In this document: positions 9,923 to 19,704 of the stretch, one piece after another | How positions within the stretch are numbered: the first letter of the stretch is position 1 | Layout of the letters: each line of letters opens with the position of its first letter | From: Fimbriimonas sp. | Lineage (GTDB): Bacteria; Armatimonadota; Fimbriimonadia; Fimbriimonadales; Fimbriimonadaceae | DNA length: 64,000 nucleotides | Reading direction: 5' to 3' | NCBI GenBank assembly: GCA_029866005.1 | Contig: JARXAE010000002.1 | Span: 1-64,000 of the forward strand | Program-made: the position numbers and the translations under genes | The notes under the pieces: generated by a model | What the model saw: the letters and a program-made list of their open reading frames with translations, nothing else | Databases searched by the model: none | What the model was told of the DNA's origin: nothing

Positions 9923-10660
9923 TCATTTGCTCTCGAGGTTCGATTTTTGGGGTAGCCCAAGCCAAACCGCAAATGCAGCTAGGGCAACCCATGCCGGATC
10001 AAATCTACTCAAAAACCCATTCCAAGCCACGAACCCACAGAATAATGGCAACACGATTCCACTCCGCTGCTCTGCCGCTTGAACATGGCGGAACCCAAGT
10101 ACGGCGATTCCGCCAACCGCCATCCAACCGAATGCATTCCAAATCGGAGCTCCGTAAATCGGACCTGAGGGTAGCCACCTCCAGTACCCAAAAACGTCCG
10201 TCATTGCACGCTCCATCGGGATATCAATCGCAGTTGCCAGGATCGCCGTCCCAACAAGTAACCGCCACCCTTGCCAGTATCGAGACACAAACAAATAGCT
10301 TCCGCCCACCATCATCAGCCAGGCGAGAGGAAGCAATAGCGGGAACCGATGCCCAACCCCGAGCGACACCGTCGGCACCCAGCGGTCTGTATACTCATAT
10401 CGACCAAACGGAAATCCGGTGAACAGCCCCACGATCTCCCCGACTGCGCCGACGACCAAAACCCAGCAAACAGCTCGCCAAGACCGTATGGACAACGCCA
10501 CCGAACTCGCCCCACTGAGCATGATGACCGCGCTCATAATTGGGGCAATCGGCCCCGGGTCTGCCTTCAAAAACTTCTGGGCAGCCACTCCGCAGCAGGA
10601 AAACAGGATCGAAGCGATGTACAGCTTCACTAATCTCCCCCGCCAAAGTTCCGTTTTCAA
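9923..10660 (-). CDS. cruF: CruF-like carotenoid 1,2-hydratase (membrane protein)
   Basis: A 245-residue multi-pass membrane protein of the carotenoid-biosynthesis (CruF / bisanhydrobacterioruberin hydratase) family. Recognisable family features are the GLFTGFPFGRYEYTD stretch, the PLLLPLAWLMM helix, and the AIDIPMERAM and YGAPIWNAFGW segments. Family members add water across the terminal double bond of the psi-end to create a hydroxyl that is later glycosylated. The start is TTG at 10660; the next upstream in-frame codons run into a stop. It is the first gene of the minus-strand operon and diverges from the CruG-like gene across a 33-bp gap. Confidence 0.82.
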   Translation of the reverse strand: MKTELWRGRLVKLYIASILFSCCGVAAQKFLKADPGPIAPIMSAVIMLSGASSVALSIRSWRAVCWVLVVGAVGEIVGLFTGFPFGRYEYTDRWVPTVSLGVGHRFPLLLPLAWLMMVGGSYLFVSRYWQGWRLLVGTAILATAIDIPMERAMTDVFGYWRWLPSGPIYGAPIWNAFGWMAVGGIAVLGFRHVQAAEQRSGIVLPLFCGFVAWNGFLSRFDPAWVALAAFAVWLGLPQKSNLESK

Positions 10661-10693
10661 TTCTATTCAAGATACCAAGGAGCTCTGCCTCGG

Positions 10694-11722
10694 ATGATTG
10701 TCCTTTTCGGACTCTATGGATTTCTCGTGGCGGTTGCGGCGGGAAATCTGCTCTTCATGCGGCGCACCAAGATTTCCGCTCAGGTCTGTTTTGAAGCAAT
10801 GATTCCGGCGCGAAACGAGGCCGAGAGTCTGCCGATTATCATTCCACCTCTCATCGAAAGCGGGGTGCGGGTGACCGTTTTCGACGACGATAGCTCCGAC
10901 GAAACTGGTGACATTGCATTGAGGCTTGGAGCCGAAGTCATTCGACCAACTCAACCCCTTCCCGCCGGCTGGACGGGCAAGAACAATGCGTGCCACCAGC
11001 TTGCCCGGAGCGCTACCGCTGAATGGATCGTCTTCATGGACGCCGATACCCACCCACTTGCCGACTTTGCCGAGCGGCTCTCTGGTCACCTTCGGACAAC
11101 CGACGCCGAAGTTGTCACCGGTTTCCCGCGCATGCATCCTGGCGAAGGATTTGAACCGGCCTACCTCGGCTGGGTGCCCTGGATTCTCCTAGCGACCAAC
11201 CCTTTCGGACTTGTTACGGCGACGGGCAAGGGACACAATCGCTTCACCAACGGCCAGTTCGTCGCTTGGCGCAGATCGACTTTGGAAGAACTCCAGCCTT
11301 TTGAACAAGTCAAAGGCGAGATTCTCGAAGACGTTAAGATCGGTCGCCTGCTTGCCAAGCAAAACCGAAAAGTTGACGTTTTGCTTATCTCGGACATCCT
11401 CGAAGTCCAGATGTACAAGACCTTGCGAGAGGCTTTTCAGGGCATGTGCAAGAACTCTGCCGACATTGCTGGTCACCCAGCCGCCTCATTGTTCCTCGTG
11501 CTGTTACTATTGTTCATCGCCTGGGGCTGGGTGCTTGGTGGAGTCGGCTGCTACGCCCTCCTTGTCCTCAGTAAAGCACTGACGGATCGCATCACCAAGT
11601 TTGCCCCTTGGACAGCTCTGCTGATTCCCCTAACCATCACCGGTGCCGCAGTGACGATCATCGTTTCTCTCATTCAAAAGCGCAAAGGCACCCGAACCTG
11701 GAAAGGTCGAACCTACTCCTGA
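10694..11722 (+). CDS. cruG: Membrane glycosyltransferase family 2, CruG-like
   Basis: A 342-residue GT2 enzyme with an N-terminal membrane segment and two or three C-terminal helices. The GT-A motifs are the DDDSSDE run at residues 64-70, DADT at about 116-119 and EDVKIGR later. Its closest resemblance is to CruG-type carotenoid glycosyltransferases, which are commonly paired with CruF. The ATG at 10694 has an AAGGAG ribosome site at 10677-10682. The inferred function is transfer of a sugar to the hydroxyl created by CruF. A polysaccharide or hopanoid glycosyltransferase is possible but less consistent with the neighbours. Confidence 0.75.
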   Translation: MIVLFGLYGFLVAVAAGNLLFMRRTKISAQVCFEAMIPARNEAESLPIIIPPLIESGVRVTVFDDDSSDETGDIALRLGAEVIRPTQPLPAGWTGKNNACHQLARSATAEWIVFMDADTHPLADFAERLSGHLRTTDAEVVTGFPRMHPGEGFEPAYLGWVPWILLATNPFGLVTATGKGHNRFTNGQFVAWRRSTLEELQPFEQVKGEILEDVKIGRLLAKQNRKVDVLLISDILEVQMYKTLREAFQGMCKNSADIAGHPAASLFLVLLLLFIAWGWVLGGVGCYALLVLSKALTDRITKFAPWTALLIPLTITGAAVTIIVSLIQKRKGTRTWKGRTYS

Positions 11723-14700
11723 GCCTTCTTTGCCGCAAACCTAGCTTGCAGGTCATCAAACAACGAGTAAACGACTGGCACGATCAATAGCGTCAAAGCC
11801 GTTGAAGTAATCAGTCCACCGATGACGACCGTGGCAAGTGGAACATACATTTCCGAACCTGAGCCGATGCCAGTCGCCAGCGGAAGCATCCCAAACACCG
11901 CGCAGAGAGTGGTCATGAGGATCGGCCTCAATCGAGTCTGGCCAGCCTCCAAAAGTGCCTCTTTCCGTTCGAGCCCGCCCGCACGAAGCTGATTCGTATA
12001 ATCCACCAGCAAAATTCCGTTCTTGACGACAATGCCTACGAGCATCAAAAGTCCAATGAATCCGGTCAGACCAAAAGAGCGATCTGTGAAGAACAGGGCC
12101 AGGACCAAGCCGATTCCGCAAAGTGGAACCGAGACCAGCACAACCAGCGGATAGACAAAGGACTCAAACTGCGATGCCAGCAACATGTAGATCAGGGCAA
12201 CGGCGAGGAAGATCGAGACCCCTAATCCGGCATATTCTGCCTGTTGGGTTTGTTGCTGGAAGCCGATTTCCCAGCTTGTCGTCGGTGGGATGTCTACCTT
12301 CGCAAGCGCGGCTTCAACTTCGGCTTGGACTTCACCCGATGGGCGGTCCAAGACCGTGCCAGAAACCGTGACGATACGCTGCCCCCGCTGACGTGAGATC
12401 TGGTTTGGTGCAACACCGAACACTGGGGTGGCCACCTGGCCTAAAGTCACTCCGGCCCGATCACCGACCCGTGGCAAGACGACCAATTGTTTGATCTCCT
12501 CGGTGGTGTTGCGAAGAGCTTGCGGGACTTGGACAAAGATCGGATACTGGAAGCCATTCTCTTGATAGAAAGTCGCCTGACGACCATTCGTCGCGGCCGC
12601 AATCACGTCGGCAACCGCACTAAACGTAATCCCCAAGCTCTGAGCTTTGTCTCGATCAATCTGCCACTGAACCTCCGGCAACGCGTCCTGAACGTTCATA
12701 TCCACGTTTTGGAGGCCCGGAACGTCCGACATCGCCGCCATGATCGTCCTTGCGCTCTCTGTCAGTTCGTCAAGGTTCTGACCGTAAACATCAATCGAAA
12801 TTCCGCTGTTGTTACCCAAAATTCTCTGGACAACGTCAAGAACGCTCATCTGGATCCGAGCCCCGGGAATGCTTGCAAACTGCTTCTGAAGCCGCTTGAT
12901 CACGTCGGAGGTCTTCTCCTTTCGATCATCCTTGAGCTTAATCGTTGCTGACCCTTCTTGCGGAGCCCCGCCGCCCGCTCCGCGAAGTCCAACGTTAGCT
13001 CCGGCTCCGGCAATCACTGTCTCGACAACCTTGTCCTCACGCAGAGTTTTTTCGATCTTCCGCATCACTTCGTCGGTCTTCTCAACTTGAGTTCCGATCG
13101 GAAGCTTTAAACGAAGATCGATGTTTCCCGAGTCGGATGGAGGAAGAAGCTCGCGCGGCACCAACGGCCAAAGCAGCATCGCCAACACGGTTGAAACCAC
13201 TCCGATTCCAACGACTCGTAGCCGTCGAGAGAGCGCCCAATCAAGAGTTTCGCGGTACTTCCGATCTAACCGCTCAAGTCGAGCTCCTGACCAGTCGAAA
13301 AGCTTCACCAGCGGTGATAACTTCTTAGAAGGATCCCTCAGTTCGGGATGTGACTCTTCGAGTACCTCTTGAGCGGAAATCATTCGGGACGCCAGCATCG
13401 GTACGACCGTTGTTGCGTCCAGAAGAGAAATCCCGATTGAGAAGATCACGACCAGCGCAAACTGGGTGAACACCTGACCCGTCTGTCCGCTCAGCAAAAT
13501 TAGCGGAAGGAACACGATCATGACTGTGAATGTGGACGCCAGAACCGCCGTCAGAATCTCGTTCGTTCCCGTCTCCGCCGCCTCGCGGGCACTTGATCGG
13601 TTCCGCTCGATGTGCCGGTAGATATTCTCCAGAACAACAATCGCGTCATCGACGATCAAGCCCGAAGCTAGAGCTAATCCACTCAAAGAGATTGTGTTCA
13701 GCGTAAATCCGCAGAAGTACAACAGCGAAAAAGTCGAGATCATGCTGATCGGAATCGAGAGCGCAACAACGAATGTGCTCTTGAGATTCCTCAGAAAGAA
13801 GGTGATGATCAGGATCGCGAGTACCGCGCCGATGATTGCTGTTTCTTGCAGATCCAGGATCGATTTCTCAATGAAAGACGACTGGTCATAAGCCATCTGA
13901 AATTTCAGATCAGGGAACCGGGTCTCAATCTTCGCGATTGCCTCTCTCACCCCTTTGGCGACTTCGACCGTATTCGCACTGCTCTGGCGGGTGATGCCAA
14001 TGCTCATGGCAGGAGTGCCGTTCGCACGGATAAAATTCGTCACATCCTGGCTGGCATCGCGAACATTCGCGACCTCACTCAGGCGGACAAGTTGACCATT
14101 TGCGTTCGTCAAAGGGAGCTTTCGCAACTCTTCAACGGATCGGAAGTAGCCCACACTGCGAAGGTTGTACTGCGACTTTCCTTCCTTCACAATTCCCGCT
14201 GGTTGAGAAACGTTCTCCTGCTCAATCCGTTGGGCAACCTGACTGATCGTCAAACCGCGTGCATCCAGCTTCCCCGGATCAACATCAATCATGATTGCCC
14301 GGTCCTGGCCGCCGCCGATGGATACGGACGCCACTCCACCAGCTGATTCGATCAGCGGCGAAATCTCGTTGATCAGCCGTTTGCGAAGCGTGACGAGGTC
14401 AGACTTCTCCGAGGAAACTGAGAACAGAAGAATCGGGGTTGTCGAGGGGTCAAACTTAAAAATGTTCGCTGAGGCGATATTGGGGTCGCGCGGAAACGAA
14501 CGTTGAGCCCGCTGAACCTGCTGGAAAACGTCGACCGCTGCGTTGTCGATATCAACGCCATAGTCGAATTGACAACGGATACTTGTGAATCCCAGCCCAG
14601 AGTTTGAGCTGACCATCCTCAAGCCCTTGATGGTGTTGACCGCCTGCTCCACCGGACGGGCGATCTGGACCTCCATCACCTCGGGGCTGGTGTTGGGCCA

Positions 14701-14850
14701 ACTCACGTTGACGTTCACTGTGGGAATATCGACCTTCGGGAGAAGATCGATCGGGAGACGTAGAAAGAGGATGAAACCGAGCAGGACGAGCGCCGCGATG
14801 CGCATCGTCACCGCGACCGGACGGGTAACTGCTAACCGCCCAATGTTCAT
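11713..14850 (-). CDS. RND efflux transporter (AcrB/HAE1 type)
   Basis: Inner-membrane proton-driven pump of 1045 residues, the normal length for the hydrophobe/amphiphile RND class. The N-terminus shows the first helix followed by the LPIDLLPKVDIPTV start of the porter domain. The TM4 proton-relay pair of aspartates is in GLIVDDAIVVLEN near residue 400. The second half repeats the TM-porter layout and ends with the usual TM8-TM12 set. Its ATG overlaps the stop of the adaptor gene by 4 bp. No outer-membrane TolC-like gene is in the window. Its 3' end overlaps the convergent glycosyltransferase by 10 bp. The substrate cannot be told. Confidence 0.95.
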   Translation of the reverse strand: MNIGRLAVTRPVAVTMRIAALVLLGFILFLRLPIDLLPKVDIPTVNVNVSWPNTSPEVMEVQIARPVEQAVNTIKGLRMVSSNSGLGFTSIRCQFDYGVDIDNAAVDVFQQVQRAQRSFPRDPNIASANIFKFDPSTTPILLFSVSSEKSDLVTLRKRLINEISPLIESAGGVASVSIGGGQDRAIMIDVDPGKLDARGLTISQVAQRIEQENVSQPAGIVKEGKSQYNLRSVGYFRSVEELRKLPLTNANGQLVRLSEVANVRDASQDVTNFIRANGTPAMSIGITRQSSANTVEVAKGVREAIAKIETRFPDLKFQMAYDQSSFIEKSILDLQETAIIGAVLAILIITFFLRNLKSTFVVALSIPISMISTFSLLYFCGFTLNTISLSGLALASGLIVDDAIVVLENIYRHIERNRSSAREAAETGTNEILTAVLASTFTVMIVFLPLILLSGQTGQVFTQFALVVIFSIGISLLDATTVVPMLASRMISAQEVLEESHPELRDPSKKLSPLVKLFDWSGARLERLDRKYRETLDWALSRRLRVVGIGVVSTVLAMLLWPLVPRELLPPSDSGNIDLRLKLPIGTQVEKTDEVMRKIEKTLREDKVVETVIAGAGANVGLRGAGGGAPQEGSATIKLKDDRKEKTSDVIKRLQKQFASIPGARIQMSVLDVVQRILGNNSGISIDVYGQNLDELTESARTIMAAMSDVPGLQNVDMNVQDALPEVQWQIDRDKAQSLGITFSAVADVIAAATNGRQATFYQENGFQYPIFVQVPQALRNTTEEIKQLVVLPRVGDRAGVTLGQVATPVFGVAPNQISRQRGQRIVTVSGTVLDRPSGEVQAEVEAALAKVDIPPTTSWEIGFQQQTQQAEYAGLGVSIFLAVALIYMLLASQFESFVYPLVVLVSVPLCGIGLVLALFFTDRSFGLTGFIGLLMLVGIVVKNGILLVDYTNQLRAGGLERKEALLEAGQTRLRPILMTTLCAVFGMLPLATGIGSGSEMYVPLATVVIGGLITSTALTLLIVPVVYSLFDDLQARFAAKKAQE

Positions 14851-16457
14851 TTCTTTTCGCCCTTTCTGCCTTCGCCTTTTTCGCCTTTTAAGACCGGCTT
14901 CTTCGCTCCGGGAACCTTGACCTCCTGTCCATCCTTCAGCCGGCTATAGGTCAATGTAACGACCTTCTCGCCCGCAGTGACTCCTTCAAGGATCTGAACC
15001 CGCCGACCGTCAGTTTCGCCAACCTTCACTGGTCTCAGGGCCACCTTGTTGTCCGCACCGAGCACCGCAACAACACCCTCGATAACGGCCTCCTTTGGAA
15101 CGACGCAATCAGCCGCAACTCGCTTGAAAACAAATGTTGCTTCGCCAAACGCTCCTGGTTTCAACTGCTTTCCGCCGTTTTCGACCCGAATTAGAACGTT
15201 GATGCGACGATTCGTCGCATCGGCCACACCCGCTATGGACGCGACTTTGCCGGAAAATTTTTCACCACTCGCAAGATTCAGTGCCACCGGAAACCCGACC
15301 GCGATCTTTCCGGACTGCTCAACCGGGAGCGACGCTCGGAAGAAGAGCCAACCGTCTGATTGAATGATCAAGACCGCCGTTCCCGGTGATGCGAGCGCAC
15401 CCGGATCGGCTGATCGAGCTGAGACAACCCCATCTACCGGAGAGCGGAGCGAAGTCTCTCCGATGGCGACTGTTGCTGACGAGACCTGAGCTTCCGCCGC
15501 CGCAACCGAAGCGGCCAATGCCCGAATGTTCTCATCAAACGCAGGGGACTGGGCTCTGTTCCCCTTCGCCACGCGAACTGACCCATTCGCCTGCTTAAGC
15601 CTCGCCTGAGCGTTCGCAATCGCGGTCTGCCCGGTACGACGAACTTGCCCCAAAGATGCTCTCGCTGAACCTAAGTCAGCCTCAGCCGACTTCACCTGCT
15701 GACGAGCAGACTCCGCTCCCGAGACAACAACCTCAAGTTGCCGCTTCTGCACTTCTAGGGCTGTCGTGGCGTTATTCAGCACCTGTTCTGAGATAAAGCC
15801 TTTATCAAACAATGACTGCTGACGGTCAACGATGCTCTTTTGGTTGGCGAGAGACGCCTGCTCGCGCGCAACCGTTGCCTCGGCTGATTTCAGAGCGGCC
15901 CTCGCGGTCCCGACCCCCGACTCTGCTACCTTCACGGCAGCCTCCGCAACTTCTACTTGGCTCTTCAGATTCTGATTCGCCAAATCAAAATCATTCTTTG
16001 CCGCCACAAGGATTGCGTTTTGCTGATCGAGATTCCCGGCAACTCCGGAGTCTGTCGCGCCCTTCTGAATCTTCGCCTGCGCCAGCCGAGACTTCGCCTC
16101 GGCGAGCCCGGCCTTGGCGGTAGCCAAACTCGCGAGAGCTGTCCCCTCGTCCAGCTTCACCAGCACTTGACCGGCCGTGACGCGATCGCCTTCACGCACC
16201 GAAATTGAGGCTATCTGCCCGGAAGTGCGAGGAGCAAGCTCCACTCGATTGGGAGATTCCAGAGCCCCGGAAGCGGTGAGTTTGAGAACAATTTCGCCGG
16301 CCGTTGCCTCAGCGACCTCAACGGTGGGTGTTCGTGCACCTTTCGGAGGGCCTCCCTTCGTTTCGGCTTCGGCGGCACCTTTTGCTTTGTACTTCCAGCC
16401 GATCGCCCCGCCTAGCAGAACAACCAACCCCCAACCCAAGACAGTACCGCGTTTCAT
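14847..16457 (-). CDS. RND periplasmic adaptor (HlyD/MFP family)
   Basis: Membrane-fusion protein of 536 residues, partner of the adjoining RND pump. It has an N-terminal anchor (residues 5-22), the lipoyl half-motif SGQIASISVREGDRVTAGQVLVKLDEG (roughly 85-110), and an alanine-rich alpha-helical hairpin of about 190 residues with a GFISEQVLNNA tip. The second lipoyl half follows (LRSPVDGVVSARSADPGAL), then beta-barrel and membrane-proximal domains. The hairpin is longer than in AcrA-type adaptors, suggesting a long periplasmic reach. The tail is a lysine/glycine/glutamate-rich run, and the gene is first in the operon. Confidence 0.93.
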   Translation of the reverse strand: MKRGTVLGWGLVVLLGGAIGWKYKAKGAAEAETKGGPPKGARTPTVEVAEATAGEIVLKLTASGALESPNRVELAPRTSGQIASISVREGDRVTAGQVLVKLDEGTALASLATAKAGLAEAKSRLAQAKIQKGATDSGVAGNLDQQNAILVAAKNDFDLANQNLKSQVEVAEAAVKVAESGVGTARAALKSAEATVAREQASLANQKSIVDRQQSLFDKGFISEQVLNNATTALEVQKRQLEVVVSGAESARQQVKSAEADLGSARASLGQVRRTGQTAIANAQARLKQANGSVRVAKGNRAQSPAFDENIRALAASVAAAEAQVSSATVAIGETSLRSPVDGVVSARSADPGALASPGTAVLIIQSDGWLFFRASLPVEQSGKIAVGFPVALNLASGEKFSGKVASIAGVADATNRRINVLIRVENGGKQLKPGAFGEATFVFKRVAADCVVPKEAVIEGVVAVLGADNKVALRPVKVGETDGRRVQILEGVTAGEKVVTLTYSRLKDGQEVKVPGAKKPVLKGEKGEGRKGEKK

Positions 16458-16533
16458 AATCTCACCCCAGCATATTCAAACACAATCGAACAATTTGAGT
16501 TCAGCAAGAACTTTCCCAAAACTTAACCCAGAG

Positions 16534-17352
16534 CTACTGCGATCGCTTCCGCATGAACTCGAGAAGAATCGGAAAGCCCGGCGCAGTCATCCCGCCGTGG
16601 TCGTATCCCTGAAACTCCAACAGCTCGACCGAGGTGTGCCCCACCTCCTTCAGCATCCGCCAGAAGTAAGCAGATTCCTCAAATCGCCCGTAAAGCTCTC
16701 GATTTCGATCTGCTGAGAGGAGGAGAATCGGCGGAGCATCCTTCCGCACATGAAACTGAGGAGCTAGCTCGTCTACCACTGGCTGACGCTCCGAAATCCC
16801 GCGCTCTTGCCGGATCGTGTAGTGGGTGATTGACTGCCCACTGAATGGAATCAGCCCCGCAAAGGAATCTGGATCAATGCCGTACGGCTTCAACCACTTC
16901 TTATCCAGAGTCACCATACTCGCCAGGTATCCACCCGCCGAGTGACCGCTGAGAAAGATCTTGCGCTTAGAGCCACCAAACTTCTCAATGTTCTCAACCG
17001 TCCATGCCACCGCCGCCGCAGCGTCCTCAATATATGCCGGAGCTTTCGCCCTCGGACTCAGTCGATAGCCAGCGGCAACTATCGCAATCCCTTGATTTCT
17101 CAAAGCCTCTGGCACCCATTTCGACCCTCCAGTCAGTCCACCTCCGTGAAACCAAATCACCGTCGCAAACTCCTTCACACCTTTCGGAACATACAGATCG
17201 AGCTTGCATTTCTCGTTAACGTAAGGATCCTCCGACTTGGAAACAAAAGGCAGATCTCTGGTCAGTTCGCCAGAATTTTGTGGCTGTTGACCGAAAATCG
17301 CAATAGAAAGAAGGGCCGTGATCATGCCTTTGGAGTTTAGCCTTTTGACCAC
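16534..17352 (-). CDS. Secreted alpha/beta-hydrolase (esterase, BD-FAE/HSL-like)
   Basis: An esterase-type alpha/beta hydrolase with the oxyanion motif HGGG, the nucleophile elbow GHSAG, and a late histidine in GYDHGG. A hydrophobic N-terminal segment (MITALLSIAIFG) followed by polar residues looks like a signal peptide, so export is likely. Two starts are possible: GTG at 17352 (272 residues) or ATG at 17325 (263 residues); the shorter one gives the more conventional signal peptide. It stands alone, divergent from the GT4 gene. The substrate is unknown; acylated sugars would fit the neighbouring glycan genes, but this is speculation. Confidence 0.85.
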   Translation of the reverse strand: MVKRLNSKGMITALLSIAIFGQQPQNSGELTRDLPFVSKSEDPYVNEKCKLDLYVPKGVKEFATVIWFHGGGLTGGSKWVPEALRNQGIAIVAAGYRLSPRAKAPAYIEDAAAAVAWTVENIEKFGGSKRKIFLSGHSAGGYLASMVTLDKKWLKPYGIDPDSFAGLIPFSGQSITHYTIRQERGISERQPVVDELAPQFHVRKDAPPILLLSADRNRELYGRFEESAYFWRMLKEVGHTSVELLEFQGYDHGGMTAPGFPILLEFMRKRSQ

Positions 17353-17457
17353 GAAGTCTCAGTTAAAGCGCAAGTCATGTTTTTGTGGACACACAGAGTA
17401 CAGCCACATATATGCAAATAGGAGCGACAACTCCTGTTATGGGGAGTAGCCAGGTTT

Positions 17458-19704
17458 ATGCCAAGTCTCAAAAGCCGAACTGAAGTCCACACCGTCGCGA
17501 TCCTTGGCACCTACCCCCCTCGGCGATGCGGAATCGCCACCTTCACCGCCGACTTGGCAGGATCGTTCCAAACGGCGGACCCGTTCGTTCAGGTTGACCC
17601 AATCGCAATGAGCGACCAAGCCTATTCGTACCCCGCTGAGGTGTCGGAACTGAGAGTTGACGACCGAGCGAGCTACACCCAAACCGCCGCAAGGCTCAAC
17701 GCCAAGCGATATGACGTGCTCTCCATTCAGCACGAGTACGGCATCTTCGGCGGAGACGCTGGAAGATACTTGTTGGATTTGATCCGCGCAGTCAAAATGC
17801 CAGTCGTCACCACGCTCCACACCGTCCTGAGAAACCCCACTCCCGACCAGCGGGCTGTCATGGACGAACTTCTCCAACTCTCGACGAGGGTCGTGGTTAT
17901 GAGCAGGACCGCAATCGACCTGCTCAGCCGGGTTCATTCTGTCGACGCGACCAAGATTGACTTTATTCCCCACGGCATCCCCGAAATCCCCGCGACTGCC
18001 GGTATCGAAACAAGGCAAAAGATCGGTGGAAAGGGACCCATCCTGCTGACCTTTGGTCTTCTTTCGCCAGATAAGGGCATTGAGCAGGTTATCAACGCTC
18101 TGCCCGCCATTCTCGCTCAGCATCCGGAAGCAAAGTATCTCGTTGTCGGGGCAACTCATCCTCATGTCAAGTCGTTTAGCGGAGAGACATACCGAGAGAG
18201 CCTGGCTCAACTCGCGAGAGATCTCGATGTCGAACGAAGTGTCGAGTTCGTGGATGAGTTCGTTAGTATCGACCGGCTAGTCGAGTACCTCTCCGCGACC
18301 GACTACTACATCACGCCGTATCTGAACCCTGCCCAAATCACCTCCGGAACTCTCGCCTATTCGATGGGGGCCGGAAAGGTTGTTATCTCGACCCCTTACG
18401 AGTACGCCAAAGAGGTTCTGGCCAACGGTCGCGGCATCCTCGTCCCATTCTCCGATTCCGTCGCTATCTCCGACGCTATCCTCAACAGCTGCGCCACCTC
18501 GAATGCCCGGCAAGAAATGGGTGAACGCGCCTCTAAATATGGCTCTCTCATGTATTGGAAGCGAGTTGGTCAGTTGTACTTAGACAGCTTTAATCGGGCA
18601 ATCGACGAGTCAAGAATTGTTCCGCTTGCTGCTAAATCCGTCGTCTGTGACACACTTCCACAGATAAATTTCGGACACCTCGAAGCTCTCACCGACGACA
18701 CAGGCATCCTGCAGCATGCCACTTTCGATATCCCAAATCGACACGAAGGCTATTGTGTCGATGACAACGCCAGAGCTCTGTTGCTCACGCTTGACTATCC
18801 TCAAAACCCTCGAATGGTGCAGCTCCAAGCCAGATACCTCGCCTTCGTCGCCCATGCCCTTAACCCAATCAACCAACGATTTCGCAATTTCAAGACCTAC
18901 GAGCGCACCTGGCTAGAGTCAGAAGGGTCGGAAGATTCTCAGGGACGCGCACTTTGGGCGGTTGGAGCAACCGCCGCGCGGAGTACCGTTCCCGGGCACA
19001 CTAAGCTGGCCTCCAAACTCTTCGAATCAGCCGCTCCCAACTTACTCACCGCCGAGAGTCCTCGCACCTGGGCATACTCCATGCTCGGCGCCGCCGCCTA
19101 CGTTGAACGATTCCCGGACTCGCTCCTCGCTCTCGCGATCCTCGAAAACGGCGCGGAGAGATTCAAAAACTGGTTCCTCAATGTAAGCACTCCAGAATGG
19201 AAGTGGTTTGAACCCAGACTGGCGTACGCGAATGCCCGAATTCCTCAAGCTCTGATTCTTGCGGGATCCATTCTAGAGCGTCCAGCGCTGATCGGCACCG
19301 GAGTGAGTTGCCTCGCATGGCTGGTGGAAAAGCAACAAACGCACACCGGCGACTTCAGCCCTGTCGGAGCAGCTGGTGCATCACCCACCGACTTCGGCAC
19401 AATACAGTTTGACCAACAGCCAATTGAAGCGAGTAGCACCCTCTCTGCCTGCCTGACCGCCTACAAAGTCACTCACCAACACCGATTCCTTGATTCTGCA
19501 AATCGATGCCTAGCTTGGTTTAGCGGGGGAAACATCCTTGGAGTGCCGCTTGCAAACCATTACTCCGGCGGCTGTGCCGATGGTCTTGAGCCGATGGGAG
19601 TGAATCAGAACCAAGGAGCCGAATCAACTCTCGCCTATCTTGCCGCCCTTACCGATATGAAGTCAGTCACCACACCAGCTTTGGGAGTCTATGAAGCCAA
19701 GTGA
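17458..19704 (+). CDS. GT4 glycosyltransferase fused to an alpha/alpha-type C-terminal domain
   Basis: A 748-residue two-part protein. Residues 1 to about 375 are a GT-B fold GT4 transferase: PPRRCGIATFTADL at the N-terminus, IPHGI, GLLSPDKGIEQVI and the TSGTLAYSMGAGKVVIST donor-site segment. Residues from about 395 to 748 form a helical domain with the motif GYCVDDNARAL near 431, resembling six-hairpin-glycosidase-like domains found beside GT4 enzymes in several phyla. The GH130 gene starts inside its 3' end (14-bp overlap), so the two are translationally coupled. I infer a role in making or remodelling a mannose-containing oligosaccharide; the exact reaction is not known to me. Confidence 0.85.
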   Translation: MPSLKSRTEVHTVAILGTYPPRRCGIATFTADLAGSFQTADPFVQVDPIAMSDQAYSYPAEVSELRVDDRASYTQTAARLNAKRYDVLSIQHEYGIFGGDAGRYLLDLIRAVKMPVVTTLHTVLRNPTPDQRAVMDELLQLSTRVVVMSRTAIDLLSRVHSVDATKIDFIPHGIPEIPATAGIETRQKIGGKGPILLTFGLLSPDKGIEQVINALPAILAQHPEAKYLVVGATHPHVKSFSGETYRESLAQLARDLDVERSVEFVDEFVSIDRLVEYLSATDYYITPYLNPAQITSGTLAYSMGAGKVVISTPYEYAKEVLANGRGILVPFSDSVAISDAILNSCATSNARQEMGERASKYGSLMYWKRVGQLYLDSFNRAIDESRIVPLAAKSVVCDTLPQINFGHLEALTDDTGILQHATFDIPNRHEGYCVDDNARALLLTLDYPQNPRMVQLQARYLAFVAHALNPINQRFRNFKTYERTWLESEGSEDSQGRALWAVGATAARSTVPGHTKLASKLFESAAPNLLTAESPRTWAYSMLGAAAYVERFPDSLLALAILENGAERFKNWFLNVSTPEWKWFEPRLAYANARIPQALILAGSILERPALIGTGVSCLAWLVEKQQTHTGDFSPVGAAGASPTDFGTIQFDQQPIEASSTLSACLTAYKVTHQHRFLDSANRCLAWFSGGNILGVPLANHYSGGCADGLEPMGVNQNQGAESTLAYLAALTDMKSVTTPALGVYEAK

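Noticed and set aside
11713-16457. Specific heavy-metal efflux (CusA/CzcA) assignment for the RND pump
   Set aside because: No metal-binding motifs or metal-specific partners seen; the TM4 aspartate pair and length fit the general HAE1 class.
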